Under the pieces are notes generated by a model, which saw nothing but the letters and a program-made list of their open reading frames with translations, was not told the origin of the DNA and did no database searches. The position numbers and the translations under genes were made by a program. DNA of 64,000 nucleotides from Pseudomonas sp. Root562 (lineage in GTDB: Bacteria > Pseudomonadota > Gammaproteobacteria > Pseudomonadales > Pseudomonadaceae): assembly GCF_001427125.1 (NCBI RefSeq), contig NZ_LMGK01000021.1, positions 148,138 to 212,137 on the forward strand, written 5' to 3'. Positions 33,377 to 42,202 of this stretch are shown here, in pieces (positions within the stretch are counted from its first letter, which is position 1; each line of letters begins with the position of its first letter).

Positions 33377-33685
33377 TTAACGACCGGTCGCGCCCTGGAG
33401 GAGGCTCTGGGTCTTTTCCTTATGCTTTTTGAGTTGTTTATCCAGCTTGTCGGTCAATGCGTCGATCGCCGCGTACATATCGGTATGCTCCGCGTTGGCG
33501 ACCACTTCATTGCCGGGAATATGCAACGTGGCTTCGATTTTCTGCTTAAGCTTTTCGACTGTCATCGTGACCTGCACGTTGGTGATCTTGTCGAAATGTC
33601 GCTCCAGTCGTTCGAGTTTTTCGCCGATGTAGGTGCGAAGAGGTTCGGTCACTTCCAGTTGGTGTCCACTGATGTTGACTTGCAT
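33377..33685 (-). CDS. hpf: short ribosome hibernation promoting factor
   Basis: 102 residues, the short HPF form that pairs 70S ribosomes into inactive 100S particles in stationary phase. Begins MQVNISGHQLEVTEPLR and includes HFDKITNVQVTM and HTDMYAAIDALTDKLDKQL. Start: ATG at 33685 with GAAGGAG a few bases ahead; the longer frame adds unrelated residues. Confidence 0.95.
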   Translation of the reverse strand: MQVNISGHQLEVTEPLRTYIGEKLERLERHFDKITNVQVTMTVEKLKQKIEATLHIPGNEVVANAEHTDMYAAIDALTDKLDKQLKKHKEKTQSLLQGATGR

Positions 33686-33759
33686 ACAGCTTCTCCTTCG
33701 TTGCCAGTGCATAAAGCGGCAGACCCGATGATCTGCCACTGGAACGCTGTGGCGTGGCT

Positions 33760-35253
33760 CTACATCAACCGCTTGCGTTCGCTCGAAGGCGCGATCCCGA
33801 GGGATTCGCGGTACTTGGCGACGGTGCGGCGAGCCACCTGAATGCCTTGTGCCTCCAGTAAACCAGCGATCTTGCTGTCACTCAACGGCTTTTTCTGATT
33901 TTCCGCGGCAACCAGTTTTTTGATGATCGCGCGGATCGCCGTAGACGAGCATTCGCCGCCTTCGGAGGTGCTGACGTGGCTGGAAAAAAAGTATTTCAGC
34001 TCATAAATGCCCCGGGGGGTATGCATGAATTTTTGCGTGGTCACCCGGGAGATCGTCGATTCGTGCATGCCGACCGCTTCGGCGATGTCATGCAACACCA
34101 GCGGTTTCATGGCTTCGTCGCCGTACTCCAGAAAGCCGCGCTGATGCTCGACGATCTGGGTGGCAACTTTCATCAGGGTTTCGTTGCGGCTTTGCAGGCT
34201 CTTGATGAACCAGCGAGCCTCCTGCAACTGATTGCGCATGAAGGTGTTGTCGGCGCTGGTGTCGGCGCGGCGCACAAAACCGGCGTACTGGGCGTTCACT
34301 CGCAGCCGTGGTACCGACTCCTGATTGAGCTCTACCAGCCAGCGCTCATTGTCCTTGCGCACGATGACGTCGGGGACGACATACTCGGCCTCGGTGGACT
34401 CGATTTGCGAGCCCGGACGCGGGTTGAGGCTCTGGACCAGTTCGATCACCTGGCGCAGCTCATCTTCCTTGAGCTTCATGCGGCGCATCAGCTGGCTGTA
34501 GTCACGGCTGCCGAGCAGGTCGATGTAGTCGGTGACCAGACGCTTGGCTTCGGCCAGCCACGGAGTCTTGGCGGGCAACTGGCGCAGTTGCAGCAACAGG
34601 CATTCGCCAAGGTTGCGCGCGCCGATACCGGCCGGCTCGAATTGCTGGATGCGGTGCAGGACGGCTTCGATTTCGTCCAGCTCGATATCCAGTTCCGGAT
34701 CGAACGCTTCCAGGATTTCCTCGAGCGTCTCGTCCAGATAGCCCTGATTGTTGATGCAATCGATCAAGGTCACGGCAATCAGGCGATCGGTGTCGGACAT
34801 CGGCGCCAGGTTCAGTTGCCACAACAGATGGCTTTGCAGACTCTCGCCGGCCGAGGTGCGGGTGGTGAAATCCCACTCGTCGTCATCGTTGCTCGGCAGG
34901 CTGCTGGCGCTGGTCTGGTAGACATCTTCCCACGCGGTGTCGACCGGTAGCTCGTTGGGGATGCGCTCGTTCCAGTCGCCTTCCTCGAGGTTGTCCACCG
35001 TCGGGGCGCTTTCCTGATACGAGGGTTCCTGAATCTCGGTGTTGGGCTTCTGTTCGACGTTGTCGGCCAGAGGGTCGGAATTGTCGAAATCCTCACCATC
35101 TTCCTGGCGTTCGAGCATCGGATTGGACTCCAGGGCCTCCTGGATTTCCTGTTGCAGGTCCAGGGTCGACAATTGGAGCAGGCGGATGGCCTGTTGCAGC
35201 TGCGGTGTCATCGTCAGCTGCTGGCCCATTCTCAAGACTAGCGATGGTTTCAT
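33760..35253 (-). CDS. rpoN: RNA polymerase sigma-54 factor
   Basis: 497 residues. Region I (about 1-50) is the Gln-rich activator-interacting part, LGQ..TPQLQQAIRLLQLS; region II is acidic (residues 50-120); region III ends in the RpoN box ARRTVAKYRESLGI that reads the -24 element. RpoN directs activator-dependent promoters for nitrogen use, motility and more. A 180-bp gap to lptB with a TATAAT box suggests an own promoter. Confidence 0.97.
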   Translation of the reverse strand: MKPSLVLRMGQQLTMTPQLQQAIRLLQLSTLDLQQEIQEALESNPMLERQEDGEDFDNSDPLADNVEQKPNTEIQEPSYQESAPTVDNLEEGDWNERIPNELPVDTAWEDVYQTSASSLPSNDDDEWDFTTRTSAGESLQSHLLWQLNLAPMSDTDRLIAVTLIDCINNQGYLDETLEEILEAFDPELDIELDEIEAVLHRIQQFEPAGIGARNLGECLLLQLRQLPAKTPWLAEAKRLVTDYIDLLGSRDYSQLMRRMKLKEDELRQVIELVQSLNPRPGSQIESTEAEYVVPDVIVRKDNERWLVELNQESVPRLRVNAQYAGFVRRADTSADNTFMRNQLQEARWFIKSLQSRNETLMKVATQIVEHQRGFLEYGDEAMKPLVLHDIAEAVGMHESTISRVTTQKFMHTPRGIYELKYFFSSHVSTSEGGECSSTAIRAIIKKLVAAENQKKPLSDSKIAGLLEAQGIQVARRTVAKYRESLGIAPSSERKRLM

Positions 35254-35279
35254 GGCAGGGGCTTAACACCTTATTCGCC

Positions 35280-35336
35280 GGCGCACATGCGCCATCCACT
35301 ACAGGGCGCCGAAGCGCCAAACATAAGCAAATTATA
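35280..35336 (-). promoter_or_regulatory. putative rpoN promoter and structured leader
   Basis: On the minus strand TATAAT (35336-35331) is a perfect -10, 78 bp before rpoN; the -35 area (about 35354-35359) is poor. The leader would contain two hairpins: GGCGC-UUCG-GCGCC (35318-35305), closed by the very stable UUCG tetraloop, and GGCGCA-TG-TGCGCC (35293-35280). Confidence 0.45.
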
Positions 35337-35370
35337 TGCCTGAAACTGAAGTGTTTGCCTAGACCGCTGT

Positions 35371-35400
35371 AACAATAAAAACTGGTTGATTTTTACTGTT
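35371..35400. repeat. AT-rich inverted repeat between lptB and rpoN
   Basis: AACAATAAAAA (35371-35381) and TTTTTACTGTT (35390-35400) are reverse complements with one mismatch. It lies 34 bp behind lptB. Either a weak terminator for the lpt genes or a binding site upstream of the rpoN promoter. Confidence 0.45.
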
Positions 35401-35433
35401 TGTCGCGAACTGTACCGCCATGAGCTTCAGTGC

Positions 35434-36159
35434 TTACAGGCGGAACTCGTGGCCCAGATACACTTCCTTGACCAGATCGTTGGCCAGGATGGTGTCGGAG
35501 TCACCTTCGGCGATCAGTTGGCCATCGTTGACGATGTAGGCGGTTTCACAGATATCCAGCGTTTCACGGACGTTGTGGTCGGTGATCAGCACGCCAATGC
35601 CCTTGGCCTTGAGGTGATGAATGATCTGCTTGATATCGCCTACCGAAATCGGGTCCACGCCGGCGAAAGGTTCGTCGAGGAGAATGAATTTCGGGTTGGT
35701 GGCCAATGCCCGGGCGATTTCCACGCGACGACGCTCACCACCGGACAGGCTCATGCCGAGGTTGTCGCGGATGTGGCTGATGTGGAATTCCTGCAGCAGG
35801 CTTTCCAGTTCCTTGCGTCGGCCAGCCTTGTCGAGTTCCTTGCGGGTCTCGAGAATCGCCATGATGTTATCGGCGACCGAGAGTTTGCGGAAGATCGACG
35901 CTTCCTGCGGCAGATAGCCGATACCCGCCTTCGCACGACCATGCATCGGCTGGTGGCTGACGTCCAGGTCGTCGATCAGTACGCGACCCTGATCGGCCTG
36001 TACCAGGCCGACGATCATGTAGAAGCAGGTGGTCTTGCCGGCGCCGTTGGGGCCAAGCAGGCCGACGATCTGACCGCTGTCGATGGACAGGCTGACGTCA
36101 CGCACGACCTGGCGGCTCTTGTAGCTCTTGGCCAGATGCTGAGCTTTCAGAGTTGCCAT
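35434..36159 (-). CDS. lptB: LPS export ABC transporter ATPase LptB
   Basis: 241 residues. Powers extraction of LPS from the inner membrane by LptFG. Walker A LLGPNGAGKTTCFYM, Q-loop YLPQEASIFRKL, signature LSGGERRRVEIARAL, Walker B FILLDEPFAGVDP and switch His in ITDHNVRETL. Start overlaps the lptA stop (TAATG). Confidence 0.97.
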   Translation of the reverse strand: MATLKAQHLAKSYKSRQVVRDVSLSIDSGQIVGLLGPNGAGKTTCFYMIVGLVQADQGRVLIDDLDVSHQPMHGRAKAGIGYLPQEASIFRKLSVADNIMAILETRKELDKAGRRKELESLLQEFHISHIRDNLGMSLSGGERRRVEIARALATNPKFILLDEPFAGVDPISVGDIKQIIHHLKAKGIGVLITDHNVRETLDICETAYIVNDGQLIAEGDSDTILANDLVKEVYLGHEFRL

Positions 36160-36707
36160 TACTGGGCCTTTTGCTCGTCGGTTTTCTTTTTCGGCTGGAT
36201 CACCATGTCGACGCGCGGACGCGACTCGGTCACCTTGCTACCCGTGGCGCGACCGGCGCTGGCCAGCTTCTTCTGGGTGTCGTAGACGATTTTCTCGCCC
36301 TGGGTGACGTTGTTGTCCTTGTCGATGACTTTGGCGCGGTCGATCAGCACCACGCGATTTTGCGAGGCGTGGTACTGGATGGTTACGCCGTAGCCCTGCA
36401 CGGGTTTGGTGTCGCCCGCGGTCTGCAGTTGCTCGAAGTAGGCCAGGTTGCCCACCGATGTCACCACGTCGATGTCGCCATTCGGAGCGCGTGTCATGGT
36501 CACTTTGTTGCCGGTGACCTTCATCGAACCCTGGGTGATGATGACATCGCCCGTGTAGGTGGCAATACCGTTCTTGTCGTCCAGTTGGGCGTCGTCGGCC
36601 TGGATGCGAATAGGCTGCTGTTGATCGTCCGGCAGAGCCCAGGCGCTCACGCTTCCCAGTGCAGCGCTCAGACTGAGCAAAATAGGGAGGGTTTTAACGA
36701 GCCTCAT
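36159..36707 (-). CDS. lptA: periplasmic LPS bridge protein LptA
   Basis: 182 residues. Signal peptide of about 24 residues ending SVSAWA-LPDD, then an OstA-type beta-jellyroll (IQADDAQLDDKNGIATYTG, TGNKVTM). LptA molecules stack into the bridge that carries LPS to LptDE. The C-terminus is charged (PKKKTDEQK). Overlaps lptC by 14 bp upstream and lptB by 1 bp downstream. Confidence 0.95.
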   Translation of the reverse strand: MRLVKTLPILLSLSAALGSVSAWALPDDQQQPIRIQADDAQLDDKNGIATYTGDVIITQGSMKVTGNKVTMTRAPNGDIDVVTSVGNLAYFEQLQTAGDTKPVQGYGVTIQYHASQNRVVLIDRAKVIDKDNNVTQGEKIVYDTQKKLASAGRATGSKVTESRPRVDMVIQPKKKTDEQKAQ

Positions 36708-37266
36708 ACTGTCCTCTTACGTTCGATAGCAGGTGTATCCTGCTTTCTTTCAAATACGCTTTCATTCCCTTGCCAGTCGATACACCGCCAGCGCCGTCGA
36801 TTCTAACGGGTTGCTCGGTCTGCGCATATTGCTGCTGCGGGAACACCGTCATACGAGTGGTGGTGATCAGGGTTCTGCGGTTTTTCTCATCGAAACGGGT
36901 GATGCGTACCGAGTCGATCAGTTCGACCTGGGTGCCGTCTGGATTGACTTCACCCTTATCGCTCTGGACATGCCATGGAAACTGCGTGCCGCGGAACATG
37001 TTCAGGTCCGGATTGGTCAGTAGCGTTACTTCAGTCGCTTTCAGGTGCTCGACCTTGTCCGAAGTCATTTCATACTGCAACTTGCCATCGGGCAGGAACT
37101 GCACGCTATGGGCATTGATGGCGTAGTAATCAATTGCGCTGTTATCGACCTGCACGACCGGCTTGTCGAGGAAGCGTTCCGGACTGATGTTCCAATAGCC
37201 CACCGCGGCGAAAATCGCCGTGATGCAGCCGAACAGCAGTATGTTGCGTATTTTTTTGCTCAGCAT
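36694..37266 (-). CDS. lptC: LPS export protein LptC
   Basis: 190 residues, one N-terminal membrane helix (NILLFGCITAIFAAVGYW, about 8-25) and a periplasmic beta-jellyroll (YEMTSDKVEHL, GTQFPWHVQSDKGEV). LptC hands LPS from LptBFG to LptA. The ATG at 37266 gives the family start MLSKKIRN; it lies 7 bp behind kdsC. Confidence 0.94.
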   Translation of the reverse strand: MLSKKIRNILLFGCITAIFAAVGYWNISPERFLDKPVVQVDNSAIDYYAINAHSVQFLPDGKLQYEMTSDKVEHLKATEVTLLTNPDLNMFRGTQFPWHVQSDKGEVNPDGTQVELIDSVRITRFDEKNRRTLITTTRMTVFPQQQYAQTEQPVRIDGAGGVSTGKGMKAYLKESRIHLLSNVRGQYEAR

Positions 37267-37273
37267 GTTTGGC

Positions 37274-37798
37274 TCACAGGTACGCGGCGTTGGCCGCATC
37301 GAGGCGGCCCTGGGCGCGCAGGATCAGTTCGCAGAATTCACGGGCGGCACCTTCTCCACCGCGGGCCATCGTGACGCCGTGGGCGTGCTCGCGCACGAAG
37401 CTGGCGGCATTGGCCACAGCCATGCCCAAACCGACGCGGCGAATCACCGGCAGGTCCGGCAGGTCGTCACCGAGGTAGGCGACCTGTTCATAGCTTAAGC
37501 CTAATTGCTCAAGAAGACCGTCGAGAACCACCAGTTTGTCTTCGCGCCCCTGGAACAGATGAGGAATGCCGAGGTTTTTTGCCCGACGTTCGACCACCGG
37601 GGTCTTGCGGCCGCTGATGATGGCGGTCTGTACGCCGGCGTTCATCAGCATTTTGATGCCTTGCCCGTCGAGCGTATTGAATGTCTTGAATTCACTGCCG
37701 TCTTCAAGGAAATACAGGCGACCGTCGGTGAGAACGCCGTCGACGTCGAAAACCGCCAGTTTGATTGCCTGGCCGCGTTGCAACAGGTCGGTACTCAT
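37274..37798 (-). CDS. kdsC: 3-deoxy-D-manno-octulosonate 8-phosphate phosphatase
   Basis: 174 residues, HAD-fold type C0 without cap. Releases phosphate from Kdo-8-P in the Kdo branch of LPS synthesis. The nucleophile Asp is in AVFDVDGVLTDGRLYF; other motifs are AIISGRKTPVVERRA and the metal-site AYLGDDLPDLPVI. One-base overlap with kdsD. Confidence 0.95.
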   Translation of the reverse strand: MSTDLLQRGQAIKLAVFDVDGVLTDGRLYFLEDGSEFKTFNTLDGQGIKMLMNAGVQTAIISGRKTPVVERRAKNLGIPHLFQGREDKLVVLDGLLEQLGLSYEQVAYLGDDLPDLPVIRRVGLGMAVANAASFVREHAHGVTMARGGEGAAREFCELILRAQGRLDAANAAYL

Positions 37799-38772
37799 TA
37801 CATTACCCCCGCGCGCAGCAAGTCGTGCATGTTCAAGGCGCCGACCGGACGGTCTTCGTCGTCAACCACGACCAGTGCGTTGATCTTGTGGTCTTCCATG
37901 ATTTTCAGGGCCTCGGCGGCGAGCATTTCGGCGCGGGCAGTCTTGCCGTGGGCGGTCATGACCTGATCGATCGTGACGCTATGGATGTCGATGCTGCGGT
38001 CCAGGGTGCGGCGCAAATCACCGTCGGTAAAGATCCCGGCCAGTTTGCCATTGGTTTCAAGGATCACCGTCATGCCCAGACCCTTGCGGGTCATTTCCAT
38101 CAATGCATCCTTGAGCAGGGTGCCGCGCTGGACCTGTGGGAGCTCCTGACCGGCGTGCATGACGTTGTCCACTTTCAGCAGCAGGCGTCGGCCCAGGGCG
38201 CCGCCCGGGTGCGAGAACGCGAAATCTTCAGCGGTAAAGCCGCGGGCTTCAAGCAAGGCAACGGCCAGGGCATCGCCCATGACCAGTGCGGCGGTCGTCG
38301 ATGAAGTCGGCGCCAGGTTCAGCGGGCAGGCTTCGTGTTCGACGTGAACATTCAGGTTCACCTCGGCGGCCTTGGCCAGCGGCGAGTCAGGGTTGCCGGT
38401 GATGCTGATCAGCTGGATGCCCAGGCGCTTGATCAGTGGCAGCAGGGTGACGATTTCATTGGTCGAGCCGGAGTTCGACAGCGCGAGAATGATGTCGTCC
38501 CGGGTGATCATGCCCATGTCGCCATGGCTGGCTTCGGCGGGGTGGACAAAAAATGCCGTGGTGCCGGTGCTGGCCAGGGTGGCGGCGATCTTGTTGCCGA
38601 TGTGCCCCGACTTGCCCATGCCGACCACGACTACGCGGCCTTTGCTGGCCAGAATCATCTCGCAGGCGCGTACGAAATCCGCATCGATTTGTGGCAGCAA
38701 GCCTTGTACGGCTTCCACTTCGAGGCGAATGGTGCGTTGGGCGGATTGAATCAGGTCGCTGGATTGGCTCAT
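37798..38772 (-). CDS. kdsD: arabinose-5-phosphate isomerase KdsD
   Basis: 324 residues. Converts ribulose-5-P to arabinose-5-P, the first Kdo precursor. SIS domain (about 40-175: VVVGMGKSGHIGNKIAATLASTGT, HPAEASHGDMGM) and two C-terminal CBS domains (GQELPQVQRGT; LAGIFTDGDLRRTLDR). First gene of the minus-strand block; a TATAAT box lies about 35 bp upstream. Confidence 0.96.
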   Translation of the reverse strand: MSQSSDLIQSAQRTIRLEVEAVQGLLPQIDADFVRACEMILASKGRVVVVGMGKSGHIGNKIAATLASTGTTAFFVHPAEASHGDMGMITRDDIILALSNSGSTNEIVTLLPLIKRLGIQLISITGNPDSPLAKAAEVNLNVHVEHEACPLNLAPTSSTTAALVMGDALAVALLEARGFTAEDFAFSHPGGALGRRLLLKVDNVMHAGQELPQVQRGTLLKDALMEMTRKGLGMTVILETNGKLAGIFTDGDLRRTLDRSIDIHSVTIDQVMTAHGKTARAEMLAAEALKIMEDHKINALVVVDDEDRPVGALNMHDLLRAGVM

Positions 38773-38806
38773 GTCAGAAATCGTTTAGCCTGATGAAAAG
38801 GCGGCG

Positions 38807-38812
38807 ATTATA
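38807..38812 (-). promoter_or_regulatory. -10 box upstream of kdsD
   Basis: A perfect TATAAT read on the minus strand, about 35 bp before the kdsD start. No good -35 at 17 bp. The rest of the 275-bp spacer to mlaF shows no gene. Confidence 0.4.
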
Positions 38813-38929
38813 GCGGTTATGATCGAAACCCTCACGCAAGTTCGTCGCGCATTGTCATTCCTTGTTACTCAATCCCTCTAAATGACGCGTCATGGCGGGC
38901 ATGTGACCGAATATGGCCCGGCTTTGGCC

Positions 38930-38959
38930 TTGGGCGCGTGACCATTGCAGTGATATAGT
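38930..38959 (+). promoter_or_regulatory. putative mla operon promoter
   Basis: TTGGGC (38930-38935) and TATAGT (38954-38959), 18 bp apart, 88 bp before mlaF. Reasonable sigma-70 match; the first gene of the operon follows after GCAAGGAG at 39034-39041. Confidence 0.4.
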
Positions 38960-39047
38960 TCGCCGCCAGTTCGGCCCGCCCGAGAGGCATGTGCTTTCGT
39001 CAGAAAGTCAGGCGTCCGAGTGAGAGGCTGCATCGCAAGGAGTTTAG

Positions 39048-39857
39048 ATGAGTGCCGATAACGCCTACGCGGTCGAGCTGAAGGGACTGACCTTCAAGCG
39101 CGGTGCGCGCAGCATTTTCAATAACGTCGATATCCGTATTCCCCGCGGCAAGGTCACCGGCATCATGGGACCTTCCGGGTGTGGCAAGACTACGCTGTTG
39201 CGGTTGATGGGCGCACAATTGCGGCCCAATAGCGGCGAAGTCTGGGTCAATGGGCAGAACCTGCCGACGCTGTCGCGCAGCGATCTGTTCGATGCCCGCA
39301 AGCACATGGGCGTGCTGTTCCAGAGTGGCGCACTGTTTACCGATCTCGATGTATTCGAGAACGTGGCTTTTCCACTGCGCGTTCACACCGAGCTGCCGGA
39401 AGAAATGATCCGGGATATCGTCCTGCTCAAATTGCAGGCCGTAGGTTTGCGCGGTGCCATCGACCTGATGCCCGACGAACTGTCCGGCGGCATGAAGCGT
39501 CGTGTCGCGCTGGCGCGGGCCATTGCGCTCGATCCCCAGATTCTCATGTATGACGAGCCCTTCGTTGGCCAGGACCCGATCGCCATGGGCGTATTGGTGC
39601 GCCTGATCCGCTTGCTCAATGATGCCTTGGGCATCACCAGTATCGTGGTTTCCCACGACCTGGCCGAAACCGCGAGCATTGCCGACTACATCTATGTAGT
39701 GGGCGACGGGCAGGTTCTGGGGCAGGGCACGCCGGACGAACTGATGAACTCGGACGACCCGCGCATCCGTCAATTCATGACCGGTGAACCCGATGGTCCG
39801 GTCGCGTACCACTTTCCAGCGACGGATTACCGCGCAGATCTTCTGGGGAAGCGTTGA
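39048..39857 (+). CDS. mlaF: lipid asymmetry ABC transporter ATPase MlaF
   Basis: 269 residues. Energises the MlaFEDB complex that moves phospholipids between the outer-membrane protein system and the inner membrane; called Ttg2A in Pseudomonas. Walker A GPSGCGKTTLLRLMG, signature LSGGMKRRVALARAI, Walker B ILMYDEPFVGQDP, His switch VVSHDLAET. Ends one base into mlaE. Confidence 0.95.
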   Translation: MSADNAYAVELKGLTFKRGARSIFNNVDIRIPRGKVTGIMGPSGCGKTTLLRLMGAQLRPNSGEVWVNGQNLPTLSRSDLFDARKHMGVLFQSGALFTDLDVFENVAFPLRVHTELPEEMIRDIVLLKLQAVGLRGAIDLMPDELSGGMKRRVALARAIALDPQILMYDEPFVGQDPIAMGVLVRLIRLLNDALGITSIVVSHDLAETASIADYIYVVGDGQVLGQGTPDELMNSDDPRIRQFMTGEPDGPVAYHFPATDYRADLLGKR

Positions 39858-40654
39858 TGCGCAAGATTTCACTATTGGAACGAGTGCGCCGGTTCGGCCA
39901 CGCCGGCATCGATGTGCTGGCGGTGTTCGGGCGCTCGACGCTGTTTCTGTTTCACGCACTGCTGGGTCGCGGCGGTATCGGCGGCGGTTTCGGTCTGCTG
40001 GTCAAGCAACTGCATTCGGTAGGCGTGATGTCCCTGGTGATCATTGTGGTCTCCGGGGTGTTCATCGGTATGGTGCTGGCGCTGCAAGGCTTCAACATTC
40101 TGTCCAGCTACGGCTCGGAGCAGGCGGTAGGGCAGATGGTCGCGCTGACGCTTTTGCGTGAGCTGGGGCCGGTCGTGACCGCGTTGCTGTTTGCCGGGCG
40201 TGCCGGATCGGCGCTGACAGCCGAGATCGGCAACATGAAATCCACCGAACAGCTTTCCAGCCTGGAAATGATCGGGGTCGACCCGCTCAAGTACATCATT
40301 GCCCCGCGCCTGTGGGCCGGCTTCATTTCCCTGCCGGTGCTGGCGATGATTTTCAGCGTGGTGGGCATCTGGGGTGGTTCGTGGGTGGCTGTCGACTGGC
40401 TGGGTGTCTACGAGGGCTCCTACTGGTCGAACATGCAGAACAGTGTGACTTTCACTGACGATGTGCTCAACGGCATCATCAAAAGCATCGTATTTGCCTT
40501 CGTCGTGACCTGGATCGCCGTATTCCAAGGCTATGACTGCGAGCCCACTTCCGAGGGAATCAGTCGCGCCACTACCAAGACCGTGGTCTATGCCTCGTTG
40601 GCAGTCCTCGGTCTGGACTTTATTCTGACCGCCTTGATGTTTGGAGATTTCTGA
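39857..40654 (+). CDS. mlaE: lipid asymmetry ABC permease MlaE
   Basis: 265 residues, MlaE-family permease with about five to six membrane segments. Conserved text GMVLALQGFNILSSYGSE, LRELGPVVTALLFAGRAGSALTAEIG (the family core, about residues 102-127) and QGYDCEPTSEGI. The ATG at 39857 overlaps the mlaF stop (TGATG). Confidence 0.95.
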   Translation: MRKISLLERVRRFGHAGIDVLAVFGRSTLFLFHALLGRGGIGGGFGLLVKQLHSVGVMSLVIIVVSGVFIGMVLALQGFNILSSYGSEQAVGQMVALTLLRELGPVVTALLFAGRAGSALTAEIGNMKSTEQLSSLEMIGVDPLKYIIAPRLWAGFISLPVLAMIFSVVGIWGGSWVAVDWLGVYEGSYWSNMQNSVTFTDDVLNGIIKSIVFAFVVTWIAVFQGYDCEPTSEGISRATTKTVVYASLAVLGLDFILTALMFGDF

Positions 40655-41121
40655 TGCAAAACCGCACCCTGGAAATCGGTGTCGGCCTTTTCTTGCTGGC
40701 TGGCATCCTGGCTTTGTTGCTGCTGGCATTGCGGGTCAGTGGCCTGTCCCCGAGCCCGAGCACCGACACCTATAAACTTTATGCGTATTTCGACAATATC
40801 GCCGGTTTGACGGTCAGAGCTAAAGTGACCATGGCCGGTGTCACTATCGGCAAGGTCACAGCGATCGATCTGGACCGCGACAGTTTCACCGGTCGGGTGA
40901 CCATGCAGCTGGAAAAGCGTGTAGATAATCTGCCGGCTGATTCCACTGCATCTATCCTGACCGCTGGCCTGTTGGGCGAGAAGTACATCGGTATCAGCGT
41001 GGGCGGGGAAGAAGCGTTGCTCAAGGATGGCGGGACCATCCATGACACGCAGTCGTCGCTGGTGCTCGAGGACCTGATCGGGAAGTTCCTTCTCAACACC
41101 GTTAGCAAAGACCCCAAATGA
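40654..41121 (+). CDS. mlaD: MCE-domain lipid-binding protein MlaD
   Basis: 155 residues. One N-terminal helix (GVGLFLLAGILALLLLALRV) anchors a periplasmic MCE domain (YFDNIAGLTVRAKVTMAGVTIGKV) that forms a hexameric ring on MlaFE through which lipid passes. Start overlaps the mlaE stop. Confidence 0.95.
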   Translation: MQNRTLEIGVGLFLLAGILALLLLALRVSGLSPSPSTDTYKLYAYFDNIAGLTVRAKVTMAGVTIGKVTAIDLDRDSFTGRVTMQLEKRVDNLPADSTASILTAGLLGEKYIGISVGGEEALLKDGGTIHDTQSSLVLEDLIGKFLLNTVSKDPK

Positions 41122-41132
41122 GGAATTTGTAA

Positions 41133-41786
41133 ATGATCTCTACCTTGCGACGTGGCCTGTTGATATTGCTCGCGGCCGTGCCGTTGATGGCTAACGCCGT
41201 GGCGGCCCCTTCCGCTCATGACCTTGTCCAGGACACCACCAATCGGATGCTGGCCGACCTGGCCGCCAACAAAGAGAAATACAAGCAAGATCCGCAAGAC
41301 TTCTATAACGCGCTGAACACGATTGTCGGGCCTGTCGTCGATGCCGAGGGCATCTCCAAAAGCATCATGACGGTCAAGTACTCGCGCAAAGCCACGCCTG
41401 CACAGATGAAGACCTTCGAAGAGAACTTCAAGAAAGGTCTGTTCCAGTTCTATGGCAACGCCTTGCTGGAGTACAACAACCAGGGCATCACCGTTGACGC
41501 TCCCAAGGAGGAGTCCGGGGACCGCACCAGTGTCGGCATGACGGTCAAGGGCAGCAGCGGTGCGATCTACCCAGTGTCCTACACCCTCGAAAAAATCAAT
41601 GGCGAATGGAAACTGCGTAACGTCATCATCAACGGCATCAACATCGGCAAGCTGTTCCGCGATCAGTTCGCCGATGCAATGCAGCGCAATGGCAACGATC
41701 TGGACAAGACCATCAATGGTTGGGCCGGGGAAGTCGCCAAGGCCAAGGAAACTGCCGAACAATCGTCCGAGAAGCAAACTCAATGA
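41133..41786 (+). CDS. mlaC: periplasmic phospholipid shuttle MlaC
   Basis: 217 residues. Signal peptide about 24 residues ending ANAVAA-PSA, then a Ttg2D/MlaC domain. Carries phospholipid between MlaA in the outer membrane and MlaD. Typical pieces: ATPAQMKTFEENFKKGL, YGNALLEYNNQ, NGEWKLRNVIINGINIG. Overlaps mlaB by 4 bp. Confidence 0.94.
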   Translation: MISTLRRGLLILLAAVPLMANAVAAPSAHDLVQDTTNRMLADLAANKEKYKQDPQDFYNALNTIVGPVVDAEGISKSIMTVKYSRKATPAQMKTFEENFKKGLFQFYGNALLEYNNQGITVDAPKEESGDRTSVGMTVKGSSGAIYPVSYTLEKINGEWKLRNVIINGINIGKLFRDQFADAMQRNGNDLDKTINGWAGEVAKAKETAEQSSEKQTQ

Positions 41787-42088
41787 GTGAGTCGGCAGTC
41801 CGGATGGACGAAGCCGGCGAGCTGCGGCTCAGCGGCGTGCTGGACTACCGCACCGGCCCGGCCTTGCGTCAGCAGGGGCAGGCGCTGATCAAGGCCAGCA
41901 AGGCGGCGACAGTGGTGGTCGATTGTTCGGCGGTAGAAAAATCCAGCAGCGTCGGTTTGTCGTTGCTGCTGTGTTTCATGCGCGACGCACAGGCTGCCGG
42001 CAAGGCGCTGAGCATCCGCGCAATGCCGGAAGACATGCGTGAAATCGCTCAGGTCAGCGAGCTGACCGAGCTGTTGGCGCATCCCTAA
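41783..42088 (+). CDS. mlaB: STAS-domain protein MlaB
   Basis: 101 residues, one STAS domain (VVVDCSAVEKSSSVGLSLLLCFMRDA), needed for MlaF assembly and activity. The longer frame from 41720 is discarded: the ATG at 41783 gives the expected start and the ATGA coupling with mlaC. Last gene of the mla unit; a terminator follows. Confidence 0.92.
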   Translation: MSESAVRMDEAGELRLSGVLDYRTGPALRQQGQALIKASKAATVVVDCSAVEKSSSVGLSLLLCFMRDAQAAGKALSIRAMPEDMREIAQVSELTELLAHP

Positions 42089-42100
42089 CCCGCATCTATA

Positions 42101-42156
42101 AAGAAGCCCCCCGTCAGAGTCCTGCTCCGCGGGGTTCGCAGGCGCGGGGCTTTTTT
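42101..42156 (+). terminator. intrinsic terminator after mlaB
   Basis: AAGAAGCCCC (42101-42110) pairs with GGGGCTTTTTT (42145-42155) around a GC-rich middle that can fold further. It ends in six T. Confidence 0.8.
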
Positions 42157-42202
42157 GTATGATGTCCGACCCGCGCGCACATGGCGCCGATTGAGGTTGA
42201 GC

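Noticed and set aside
41720..41782. longer start for mlaB inside mlaC
   Set aside because: The added residues are mlaC in another frame; the ATG at 41783 gives ATGA coupling and the STAS start.
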